Source: Pseudomonadota bacterium (GTDB lineage: Bacteria; Pseudomonadota; Gammaproteobacteria; Burkholderiales; Burkholderiaceae_C). Taken from it: a stretch of 8,511 nucleotides of DNA. The notes below the pieces were generated by a model that ran no database searches, was not told the DNA's origin, and saw nothing but the letters and a program-made list of their open reading frames with translations. The stretch's first letter is position 1; each line of letters begins with the position of its first letter. Positions 1 through 5,603 of the stretch are shown one piece after another. The position numbers and the translations under genes were made by a program. The stretch spans positions 1 to 8,511 of the forward strand of contig JAEYRT010000015.1 in assembly GCA_023435325.1 (NCBI GenBank). Reading direction: 5' to 3'.

Positions 1-983
1 TGCATAGCGCGCCCGTCGGCGGCGCTGCGTACGAGGCCCAGGAACACCCCTTGCCGGCCTCCACGCTGGAATTGGCGCAGTCTTCCGCGGCGGTGCTTTT
101 CGGTGCAGTCGGCGACTGGAAATTCGACAGCCTGCCGCGCGAGCTACGTCCTGAGCAGGCCATACTGGGTTTGCGCAAGGCCATGGGCTTGTTTGCCAAC
201 CTCCGTCCGGCCATTTTGTATCCCCAGTTGGCTAATGCTTCGTCGCTGAAGCCTGAAATTGTGGCGGGGCTGGATATCCTGATTGTGCGCGAACTGACCG
301 GCGATATCTACTTCGGCCAGCCCCGCGGCGTGCGCGAAGTCCAGGAGGGCACTTTCAAGGGCGAGCGCCAGGGCTTCGATACCATGCATTATGCGGAATC
401 CGAAGTGCGGCGCATTGCGCATGTGGCCTTCCAGGCCGCCGACAAGCGCAACAAGCGGTTGTGCAGCGTCGACAAGGCCAATGTGCTGGAAACGTCGCAG
501 TTCTGGCGCGACATCATGATCAGTGTGGCCGCCGAGTATCCGCAGGTGGAGCTGTCCCATATGTACGTGGACAACGCCGCGATGCAGCTGGTGCGCGCGC
601 CCAAAGCATTTGATGTCATTGTCACCGGCAACCTGTTTGGCGATATCCTGTCCGACGAAGCCGCGATGCTGACCGGTTCCATCGGCATGCTGCCTTCCGC
701 ATCGCTGAATGCGGCCAATCAGGGCCTGTACGAACCCAGCCACGGCTCGGCCCCCGACATTGCAGGCAAGGACATCGCCAACCCGCTGGCCACCATCCTG
801 TCGGCCGCGATGATGCTGCGCTTCTCTTTGAATCAGGAAGCCGCCGCGCAAAAGATTGAAGCGGCTGTGCAAAAGGTGCTGGCCGATGGTCTGCGCACCG
901 TGGACATCTACAGCGAAGGCACGACCAAGGTCTCCACCCGCGAAATGGGTGATGCCGTGGTGGCCGCACTGGCTGCGGTGTAA
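1..983 (+). CDS. leuB: 3-isopropylmalate dehydrogenase, 5'-truncated by the window edge
   Basis: LeuB oxidatively decarboxylates 3-isopropylmalate with NAD+ to 2-oxoisocaproate, the third step of leucine synthesis in the cytoplasm. The frame is open from the first complete codon (base 3, HSAPVGGAAYE...) to the TAA at 981-983, giving 326 residues; about 30 N-terminal residues are missing compared with the usual ~355. Visible family motifs are LFGAVGDWKFD, RPEQAILGLRK, the substrate-binding RELTGDIYFG, the metal-binding NLFGDILSDEAAM followed by GSIGMLPSASL, and the NAD-site YEPSHGSAPDIAGKDIANP. A shorter frame from the TTG at base 51 is only an internal start; homology runs through it to the window edge. 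leuC and leuD usually lie upstream in this order but are not in view. A hairpin follows directly. Identification is secure. Confidence 0.97.
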   Translation, partial: HSAPVGGAAYEAQEHPLPASTLELAQSSAAVLFGAVGDWKFDSLPRELRPEQAILGLRKAMGLFANLRPAILYPQLANASSLKPEIVAGLDILIVRELTGDIYFGQPRGVREVQEGTFKGERQGFDTMHYAESEVRRIAHVAFQAADKRNKRLCSVDKANVLETSQFWRDIMISVAAEYPQVELSHMYVDNAAMQLVRAPKAFDVIVTGNLFGDILSDEAAMLTGSIGMLPSASLNAANQGLYEPSHGSAPDIAGKDIANPLATILSAAMMLRFSLNQEAAAQKIEAAVQKVLADGLRTVDIYSEGTTKVSTREMGDAVVAALAAV

Positions 984-990
984 AGCGCAA

Positions 991-1018
991 GGCCGCGTGA
1001 CGACCTGCTCACGCGGCC
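991..1018 (+). terminator. Hairpin after leuB, terminator-like without a T tract
   Basis: A perfect 10-bp stem, GGCCGCGTGA (991-1000) with TCACGCGGCC (1009-1018), encloses an 8-base loop and begins 7 bases after the leuB stop codon. Position and GC content suggest the end of the leu transcript. The sequence after it (GGTTGGATG) has no run of T, so it may stop RNA polymerase poorly, or instead protect the 3' end of the message. Confidence 0.55.
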
Positions 1019-1091
1019 GGTTGGATGCAGCTAAAGCCTGCACAGAAAATTTCAGGTGTTGAGACGGTGATTTAGCGTCACAATGCCCCCA

Positions 1092-1103
1092 CACAGCGCT
1101 GTG
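1092..1103. repeat. 12-bp perfect palindrome upstream of the asd promoter
   Basis: CACAGCGCTGTG reads the same on both strands. It lies about 40 bases upstream of the candidate -10 box of asd, where an activator or repressor could bind. It could also be chance in GC-rich DNA; no regulator can be named. Confidence 0.3.
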
Positions 1104-1122
1104 GCGCGCAGAGATTAGATTC

Positions 1123-1150
1123 TCTAAAGCCACATTAGTTAAGCTACAAT
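1123..1150 (+). promoter_or_regulatory. Candidate sigma-70 promoter for the asd leader transcript
   Basis: TACAAT at 1145-1150 matches five of six bases of the -10 consensus and is preceded by GC. The -35 is poor: TCTAAA at 1123-1128 with a 16-base spacer matches only three of six bases. An inverted repeat TTAGA-TTC-TCTAA (1115-1127) overlaps this -35 zone. Transcription would start near 1157, just before the leader peptide ATG at 1160. The site lies after the leuB hairpin and before asd, where a promoter is expected. The call rests mostly on the -10 box. Confidence 0.5.
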
Positions 1151-1159
1151 TCACACATT

Positions 1160-1258
1160 ATGTTTGCCGCCCACTTTCCCACTGCTACACAGATGAATGC
1201 CTTGCTGGCAGTTGTGGCCGTGCGCGCAGCAACCATTACGACGACGATTAAAGGCTGA
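1160..1258 (+). CDS. Putative Thr/Ile-rich leader peptide of asd (attenuation peptide)
   Basis: This small frame starts at ATG 1160 and ends at TGA 1256-1258, 32 codons; a second in-frame ATG at 1193 would give 21 residues, MNALLAVVAVRAA... Neither start has a clear Shine-Dalgarno. The tail reads AATITTTIKG. Six consecutive codons at 1232-1249, ACC ATT ACG ACG ACG ATT, encode Thr-Ile-Thr-Thr-Thr-Ile, close to the alternating Thr/Ile of the Escherichia coli thrL leader. The stop lies 110 bases before asd, whose product feeds threonine and isoleucine synthesis, so the codon content fits the target gene. ATG 1160 is only about 3 bases from the predicted transcript start, so translation might be leaderless. 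No fold as a mature protein is expected; its job would be ribosome stalling when charged tRNA-Thr or tRNA-Ile is scarce. The peptide is directly visible; the function is inferred. Confidence 0.62.
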   Translation: MFAAHFPTATQMNALLAVVAVRAATITTTIKG

Positions 1259-1361
1259 CCCAGCCCGGTTCGTCGTGCGCCCTTTCCCGGCCAGACGAGC
1301 CGGGCCCGCAAAGCCAGATTGAGCACTTCACATCTGTTTTCGCAATTTCTCTTAAGGGCGT
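1222..1361 (+). promoter_or_regulatory. Switchable leader RNA (candidate attenuator) in front of asd
   Basis: Several pairings compete here. (a) 1222-1234 pairs with 1267-1280 around the Thr/Ile codons, imperfectly: GCGC/GCGC and AACC/GGTT ends, two G-U pairs, one mismatch and one bulge. (b) 1263-1274 pairs with 1294-1305 in a 12-bp stem with one G-U pair and a 19-base loop. (c) CCCGGC 1286-1291 pairs with GCCGGG 1299-1304. (d) GGCTG 1253-1257 pairs with CAGCC 1261-1265 over the leader stop codon. (e) CGCCCTT 1278-1284 is perfectly complementary to AAGGGCG 1354-1360, which contains the asd Shine-Dalgarno. (a) and (b) exclude each other because they share 1267-1274. A stalled ribosome on the Thr/Ile codons would block (a) and favour (b). 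The pairings were found by eye; no folding energies were computed. Confidence 0.5.
1315..1340 (+). terminator. Weak intrinsic terminator candidate inside the asd leader
   Basis: CAGAT (1315-1319) pairs with ATCTG (1332-1336); inside, TGA (1320-1322) pairs with TCA (1328-1330), with one bulged C at 1331 and possibly a G-U closing pair. TTTT (1337-1340) follows at once. Between the leader peptide and asd, this is where an attenuator would terminate. The stem is AT-rich and the T run short, so strength is doubtful. Confidence 0.3.
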
Positions 1362-1368
1362 TTCAAAA

Positions 1369-2481
1369 ATGAGCAAGCAATTGGTAGGTTTGGTGGGCTG
1401 GCGCGGCATGGTCGGCTCTGTGTTGATGGACCGCATGCAGGCCGAAGGCGACTTTGACCTGATCGAGCCCGTGTTCTTCTCCACCTCCAACGCAGGCGGC
1501 AAGGCCCCTGCCATGGCCAAGCAGCACACCGAGCTGAAGGATGCCAACGACATCGCCGAGCTGTCCAAGTGCGACATCATCATTACCTGCCAGGGCGGCG
1601 ACTACACCAAGGAAGTCTTCCCCAAGATCCGCGCTGCCGGCTGGAACGGCCACTGGATTGACGCAGCTTCCTCGCTGCGCATGGAAGAAGATGCTGTCAT
1701 CGTGCTCGACCCTGTCAACGATGACCTGATCCAGAAGAAGCTGGCCGCGGGCGGCAAGAACTGGATTGGCGGCAACTGCACCAACTCCATCCTGCTGATG
1801 GGCCTGGGCGGTCTGTTCAAGGCCGGCTTGGTGGAATGGGTGTCTTCCATGACTTACCAGGCCGCATCGGGCGGTGGTGCCAACCACATGCGCGAGTTGC
1901 TCAAGGGCATGGGCGTGGTGCATGCGGCTGTGGCCGACGAGCTGGCCACACCTGCCTCCGCGATTCTGGACATCGACCGCAAGGTGGCACAAACCATTCG
2001 CGAAGATGTGCCCACCGAATTCTTCGGCGCACCTTTGGCCGGCGGCCTGATCCCATGGATCGACGTGCAGCTGCCCAATGGCCAGTCCAAGGAAGAGTGG
2101 AAGGGCCAGGCCGAAGTCAACAAGATCCTCGGCACCGAAGCCACCATTCCGGTTGACGGCCTGTGCGTGCGCATTGGCGCCATGCGCTGCCACTCCTTGG
2201 CTTTGACCTTGAAGCTGAAGAAGGACCTGCCTCTGGAAGAAATCGAGGCGCTGATCAAGGGCGGCAACCCCTGGGTCAAGTTCGTGGCCAACGACCGTGC
2301 CGAGACTGTCAAAGAATTGACTCCTGCGGCCACCACAGGCGGCCTGGAAGTGGCCGTGGGCCGCGTGCGCAAGCTGAACATGGGCGGCGAGTACCTGTCT
2401 GCCTTCGTGATCGGTGACCAACTGCTGTGGGGCGCTGCCGAACCCCTGCGCCGCATGCTGCGCATTCTGCTGGCCAAGTAA
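1369..2481 (+). CDS. asd: Aspartate-semialdehyde dehydrogenase
   Basis: Asd reduces L-aspartyl-4-phosphate with NADPH to aspartate 4-semialdehyde, the common precursor of lysine, diaminopimelate, methionine, threonine and isoleucine. The 370-residue protein matches the length of the Gram-negative E. coli type (about 367). The N-terminal nucleotide-binding segment reads GLVGWRGMVGSVL (7-19), followed by FFSTSNAGGKAP (36-47). The catalytic cysteine is Cys137 in GGNCTNS, the general base is His275 in RIGAMRCHS, and Arg268 matches the substrate-binding arginine. The dimerisation segment AASGGGANHMREL (165-177) is intact. The start at ATG 1369 is supported by the N-terminal match and by AAGGG at 1354-1358, 10 bases upstream. 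The gene is probably expressed alone: a candidate promoter and Thr/Ile leader precede it and a strong terminator follows. Identification is secure. Confidence 0.98.
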   Translation: MSKQLVGLVGWRGMVGSVLMDRMQAEGDFDLIEPVFFSTSNAGGKAPAMAKQHTELKDANDIAELSKCDIIITCQGGDYTKEVFPKIRAAGWNGHWIDAASSLRMEEDAVIVLDPVNDDLIQKKLAAGGKNWIGGNCTNSILLMGLGGLFKAGLVEWVSSMTYQAASGGGANHMRELLKGMGVVHAAVADELATPASAILDIDRKVAQTIREDVPTEFFGAPLAGGLIPWIDVQLPNGQSKEEWKGQAEVNKILGTEATIPVDGLCVRIGAMRCHSLALTLKLKKDLPLEEIEALIKGGNPWVKFVANDRAETVKELTPAATTGGLEVAVGRVRKLNMGGEYLSAFVIGDQLLWGAAEPLRRMLRILLAK

Positions 2482-2502
2482 TTCAGGCCCGCACGCCCAA
2501 AG

Positions 2503-2527
2503 AAAGGAAGCTTCGGCTTCCTTTTTT
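2503..2527 (+). terminator. Rho-independent terminator of asd
   Basis: The stem AAAGGAAGC (2503-2511) pairs perfectly with GCTTCCTTT (2516-2524) across a stable TTCG tetraloop, and the T run continues to 2527. It starts 22 bases after the asd stop codon. This is a textbook intrinsic terminator and separates asd from the fimV-truA-trp genes. Confidence 0.93.
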
Positions 2528-2541
2528 CATGTCCGTGCAAA

Positions 2542-2560
2542 GTCAGCTTGTCAAGCTGAC
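2542..2560. repeat. 19-base inverted repeat between asd terminator and fimV promoter
   Basis: GTCAGCTTGTCAAGCTGAC is a perfect 9-bp inverted repeat about a single central T. It lies 15 bases beyond the asd terminator T run and about 40 bases upstream of the candidate fimV -35. No T run follows on the + strand, so it is not an obvious second terminator. The near-continuous dyad suits a dimeric DNA-binding protein; which one is unknown. Confidence 0.45.
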
Positions 2561-2598
2561 ATCTTGGAAGACCGTCGAGGGAGACTGCGCACAGGGTA

Positions 2599-2626
2599 TG
2601 AACAGCGCGCCAGGGCTTGTCATAAT
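2599..2626 (+). promoter_or_regulatory. Candidate promoter for fimV
   Basis: CATAAT (2621-2626) matches five of six bases of the -10 consensus and TGAACA (2599-2604) four of six of the -35, spaced 16 bases. It would start transcription near 2633 and give fimV a 5' untranslated region of about 185 bases. A second, weaker pair lies downstream (TTGGCT 2681-2686 and AATACT 2705-2710, 18-base spacer). Neither is more than plausible from sequence alone. Confidence 0.4.
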
Positions 2627-2818
2627 TGCGGTTTCCCAACGCCAATGGCTGCTGACGAAAGGCACGACTTTCCCGCGCTTTTGGCTTGCTTGTCACTGCC
2701 TGGCAATACTGCTAAGGTTTCTGCCGCTGCCCTCCCATGGGAGAGACTGGCATGGCATCCGATAAAAAAACATTCGCCGCCAACTCAGCGGCCCAACATT
2801 TTGAACGTGACCACAAAC

Positions 2819-5554
2819 ATGCATCGTTGGAAACTTTCAGCCTTGGCCGCAGCTGTCATCGTCTCTGCTGCACTGTCCCCCACCGATGCTGCAGCCCTGA
2901 CTCTTGGCACGCTCACCGTGCAGTCCTCCCTGGGTGAGAAACTGCGCGCTGAAATCAGTCTTCCCCAAGCGACAGCAGCTGAAATCAACAGCCTGGTTGC
3001 CCAGGTGGCAACGCCAGAAGTTTTCAACGCCCAGGGCATGAATTACAGCACCGCTGCGAATGCCATCTCGGTCGAGGTGCACCGCAATGCAGACGGCAGC
3101 GCCATCCTGCGCCTGACCAGCAACACGCCGCTGTACGACCCCTTCGTGGATCTGGTGCTGCAAACCCAGTGGAATGCCGGCCAGCTGGTACGCAGCTACA
3201 CGCTGCTGCTGGACTCTCCCAAATCCGAGCGGCCAGCGCCAGCGCCCACTGTTGCCCCCCAGGTCAAACCAGCACCAGCCTCCGTAACAGGGCGCACTTA
3301 CGCCTCCAGACCTGCCGCACCCCGTCCCAACGCCGCCCGCAGATCGCTGGGTGCCACACCCGATGGTGAAGTGCGCGTGCGCCGCGGGGACACGGCCAGC
3401 CATATTGCCAATGCCAATCGTCCGGCCGGTGTTTCGCTGGATCAAATGCTGGTGGCCATGCTGCGCAGCAACCCCAGCGCTTTTGTCAACGGCAACATGA
3501 ATCGTCTGCGTGCCGGTGCCGTGCTCCAGATGCCCAGCCGTGAGCAGGCACTGGAAACCTCGGCCGGCGAAGCACGCCAGATCGTGGCTGCACAAAGCCG
3601 CGACTTCAACGCCTATCGCCGCAGCCTGGCAGCCAAGGCACCCAAAGCCACCGTACAAACTGCGGGACGCAGCGCCAGTGGACAGGTGCAGACCCAAGTG
3701 GCGGAGTCTCGTTCTGCTGCGGATGCTCCGGACAAGCTGACCCTGTCCAAAGGCAGCATGCAAAATGCCGCAGCCGAAGCTCAGCTGGCAGCCCAGAAGC
3801 AAAGCGCCGAGCAGGACAACCGTTTGAGCGAGCTGCAGCGCAATCTGGCCGAACTGAATGAACTGGCGCAAAGCACCGCTTCATCCCCCCCAGTGACCAC
3901 CGACGCAGCGCCGGCTGAAAACGCAGCGGCGCCCCAGGCGGCTGCAGGCTCCGCTGCCACACCATCCGCACCGGGCCTTGAAGTCACCAGTCCCAGCCTG
4001 GCAACGGCCACTGAAAACGCCCAGAACGCCACAGAAGCTGACAACACAACAGCGTCTGCCGACACACCTGCGGCAGAAACGGTGGCTTCTGCCACCACGC
4101 CAGACGCTGCGGCACAGGCGGCACCTTCCTCTTCCACGTCTGCTGCCGATGCACCGGCTTCTGAAGCACCCGCCGCTGCGCCGGCCTCTGCTGCAACACC
4201 GGCCGCCACCACTGCAGAAAACTCATCTGCCGCCGATGCATCAGGCCAGCCCGCCCAAGAGGCCAACACTTCCAACCTCTGGCTGCCCATCGGCGCAGGC
4301 TTGGCCGTGCTGCTCGGTTTGCTAGGTTATGGCGCATGGAAACGTCGCCGCGATACCGAGGCAACGGCAGCATCCGATCTTGCAGATGCCAAGCCCGGAG
4401 ATACTGCTCCTGAGCAAATGGATCGCACGCAGCCGGAAGACGAAGCGCTCCCCGCACAAGAAGCTGCCGCTGTGGCCGCTCTCGGCGGCGCAGCGGCGCA
4501 GGAACCGGCCACGGACCCCATGGCCCAGGCCGAAGCGCATCTGGCTTACGGCCGGGATATCCAAGCCGAGGAAGTCCTGAAAGAAGCCTTGCGCCACGAT
4601 CCGACGCAGCTGGCCTATCACGTCAAGCTGGCAGAAATTTACGTCAAACGCCAGGACATCCCTTCCCTGGAAGACACGGCGCGTGCCATGCAAGCAGTCA
4701 GCGCCAGCGACGATCCCCAATGGCTGCGCGTCGTTGAGATGGGCCGCGACCTGGCTCCTGCCAACCCCTACTTTGCAGCACAGACCGTAGACGGAGTCGC
4801 AGGCAAGGCCATGACCACATCGGCCTTTGCAGCCGCGCTGGATTCGGCCAGGGCCGACAGCCAGACCAGTGAGGCCAGTGCCCCGAATACATCGCCCGCC
4901 GACACTGCGGATACCAAGCAGATACCGGACTTCGACTTCGATCTGGACCTGGCTGCCCCCAGCCCAGGCGCTCCCTCCGTTACTGCCGGACAGGCTGCTG
5001 CAGCCACACCTGCAGCTCCTGATGCAACGCCCCTCCCGTCTGAAGACAAGCCTGCAGCCAACACCAACGCCAACACCGATACGCCAGAGTCTTCCCACGC
5101 GGACAACGATCTGCAGGGACTGAGCGATCTCGGCCTGAACGTGGCGGACTTTGACATTCCCGAAGTCACGGCGCAGGAGCAGCCTGCAGCATCTGCATCT
5201 GCCCAAGCGGCACCTGCCTCCACCAAGGCTCCGGACGAAGGCAACAAGCTTTCGGCTGATGCCCAGCAGGCGCAGCCGTCTGCATCTCCGGACGAGGCCG
5301 TCGCTGCCAGCAGCGGGGACTTTGATCTGGGATCACTGGATCTGGACCTCGGAGAGAGCCCTGCACCTGCAGCCCCTGCAAAGCCAGTGCACAATCTCAT
5401 GGATGACCCCCTGTCGACCAAGCTGGATTTGGCGCAGGAATTCAACGCTATTGGTGACAGCGAGGGCGCCCGCACATTGATCGAAGAAGTTCTGGCAGAA
5501 GCCGGAGGTCCGATCAAAGAACGTGCGCAGAAGATGCTGTCCGAACTTGATTGA
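2819..5554 (+). CDS. fimV: FimV/HubP-family polar landmark protein
   Basis: FimV/HubP proteins are single-pass inner-membrane scaffolds that mark the cell pole and organise type IV pili, twitching, chemotaxis or flagella. In this 911-residue protein, residues 1-25 form a signal peptide (hydrophobic LSALAAAVIVSAALS, ending near AAA). Residues 26-133 are the conserved FimV N-terminal domain (LGTLTVQSSLGEKLRAEISL). Residues 183-239 are a peptidoglycan-binding LysM domain (VRVRRGDTASHIA...LQMPS). Residues 316-351 look coiled-coil, followed by a long Ala/Pro/Thr-rich periplasmic stretch. One membrane helix spans about 487-507, ending in WKRRRD (inside positive). Cytoplasmic residues 566-626 carry TPR-like helices. 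Acidic patches lie at 704-711 and 834-846, and residues 858-911 are the conserved FimV C-terminal domain. ATG 2819 was chosen because it places the signal peptide at the N-terminus; its Shine-Dalgarno is weak. truA follows after 49 bases, as in Pseudomonas. The family is clear; which machinery it serves here is not visible. Confidence 0.93.
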   Translation: MHRWKLSALAAAVIVSAALSPTDAAALTLGTLTVQSSLGEKLRAEISLPQATAAEINSLVAQVATPEVFNAQGMNYSTAANAISVEVHRNADGSAILRLTSNTPLYDPFVDLVLQTQWNAGQLVRSYTLLLDSPKSERPAPAPTVAPQVKPAPASVTGRTYASRPAAPRPNAARRSLGATPDGEVRVRRGDTASHIANANRPAGVSLDQMLVAMLRSNPSAFVNGNMNRLRAGAVLQMPSREQALETSAGEARQIVAAQSRDFNAYRRSLAAKAPKATVQTAGRSASGQVQTQVAESRSAADAPDKLTLSKGSMQNAAAEAQLAAQKQSAEQDNRLSELQRNLAELNELAQSTASSPPVTTDAAPAENAAAPQAAAGSAATPSAPGLEVTSPSLATATENAQNATEADNTTASADTPAAETVASATTPDAAAQAAPSSSTSAADAPASEAPAAAPASAATPAATTAENSSAADASGQPAQEANTSNLWLPIGAGLAVLLGLLGYGAWKRRRDTEATAASDLADAKPGDTAPEQMDRTQPEDEALPAQEAAAVAALGGAAAQEPATDPMAQAEAHLAYGRDIQAEEVLKEALRHDPTQLAYHVKLAEIYVKRQDIPSLEDTARAMQAVSASDDPQWLRVVEMGRDLAPANPYFAAQTVDGVAGKAMTTSAFAAALDSARADSQTSEASAPNTSPADTADTKQIPDFDFDLDLAAPSPGAPSVTAGQAAAATPAAPDATPLPSEDKPAANTNANTDTPESSHADNDLQGLSDLGLNVADFDIPEVTAQEQPAASASAQAAPASTKAPDEGNKLSADAQQAQPSASPDEAVAASSGDFDLGSLDLDLGESPAPAAPAKPVHNLMDDPLSTKLDLAQEFNAIGDSEGARTLIEEVLAEAGGPIKERAQKMLSELD

Positions 5555-5603
5555 TGCATTGCATTTTTTCTGAAACGGCCCTGCCGCTTCCCCAGGAGCC
5601 AGC

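Larger units (their letters stand above)
2482..2818 (+). other. 337-base intergenic region between asd and fimV
   Basis: Besides the asd terminator, the inverted repeat and the candidate promoter, I see no RNA gene or convincing small protein. The fimV frame is open across the whole region and back into asd, including an in-frame ATG at 2645, but the 58 residues this would add show no family match and would bury the signal peptide. A different-frame ATG at 2752 has a good ribosome site (GGGAGAGA, 2739-2746) and opens a 61-codon frame overlapping the fimV start. Confidence 0.6.

Noticed and set aside
144..1154. Long open frame on the - strand opposite leuB (336 codons), and similar long - strand frames opposite asd, fimV and trpB
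   Set aside because: These are shadow frames of GC-rich coding DNA. Their translations are rich in His, Gln and Arg with no family motif, while the + strand frames carry intact enzymes.
2690..2720. Sigma-54 type promoter before fimV (GG-N10-GC spacing)
   Set aside because: Candidate GG and GC pairs in this stretch do not have the required 10-base spacing.
2414..2818. N-terminal extension of FimV back to an ATG inside asd, or to the in-frame ATG at 2645
   Set aside because: The extension crosses the asd 3' end and its terminator, shows no FimV similarity, and would place the signal peptide internally. ATG 2819 begins directly at the signal peptide.
3880..4270. Ala/Pro/Thr-rich stretch considered as a tandem DNA repeat or a frameshifted region
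   Set aside because: The fimV frame stays open and no DNA unit repeats exactly. This is the low-complexity linker usual for FimV proteins.
5554..5569. Terminator between fimV and truA (ATGC-ATT-GCAT followed by a T run)
   Set aside because: The stem has only 4 bp and is AT-rich; the T run alone is not enough to call a terminator.
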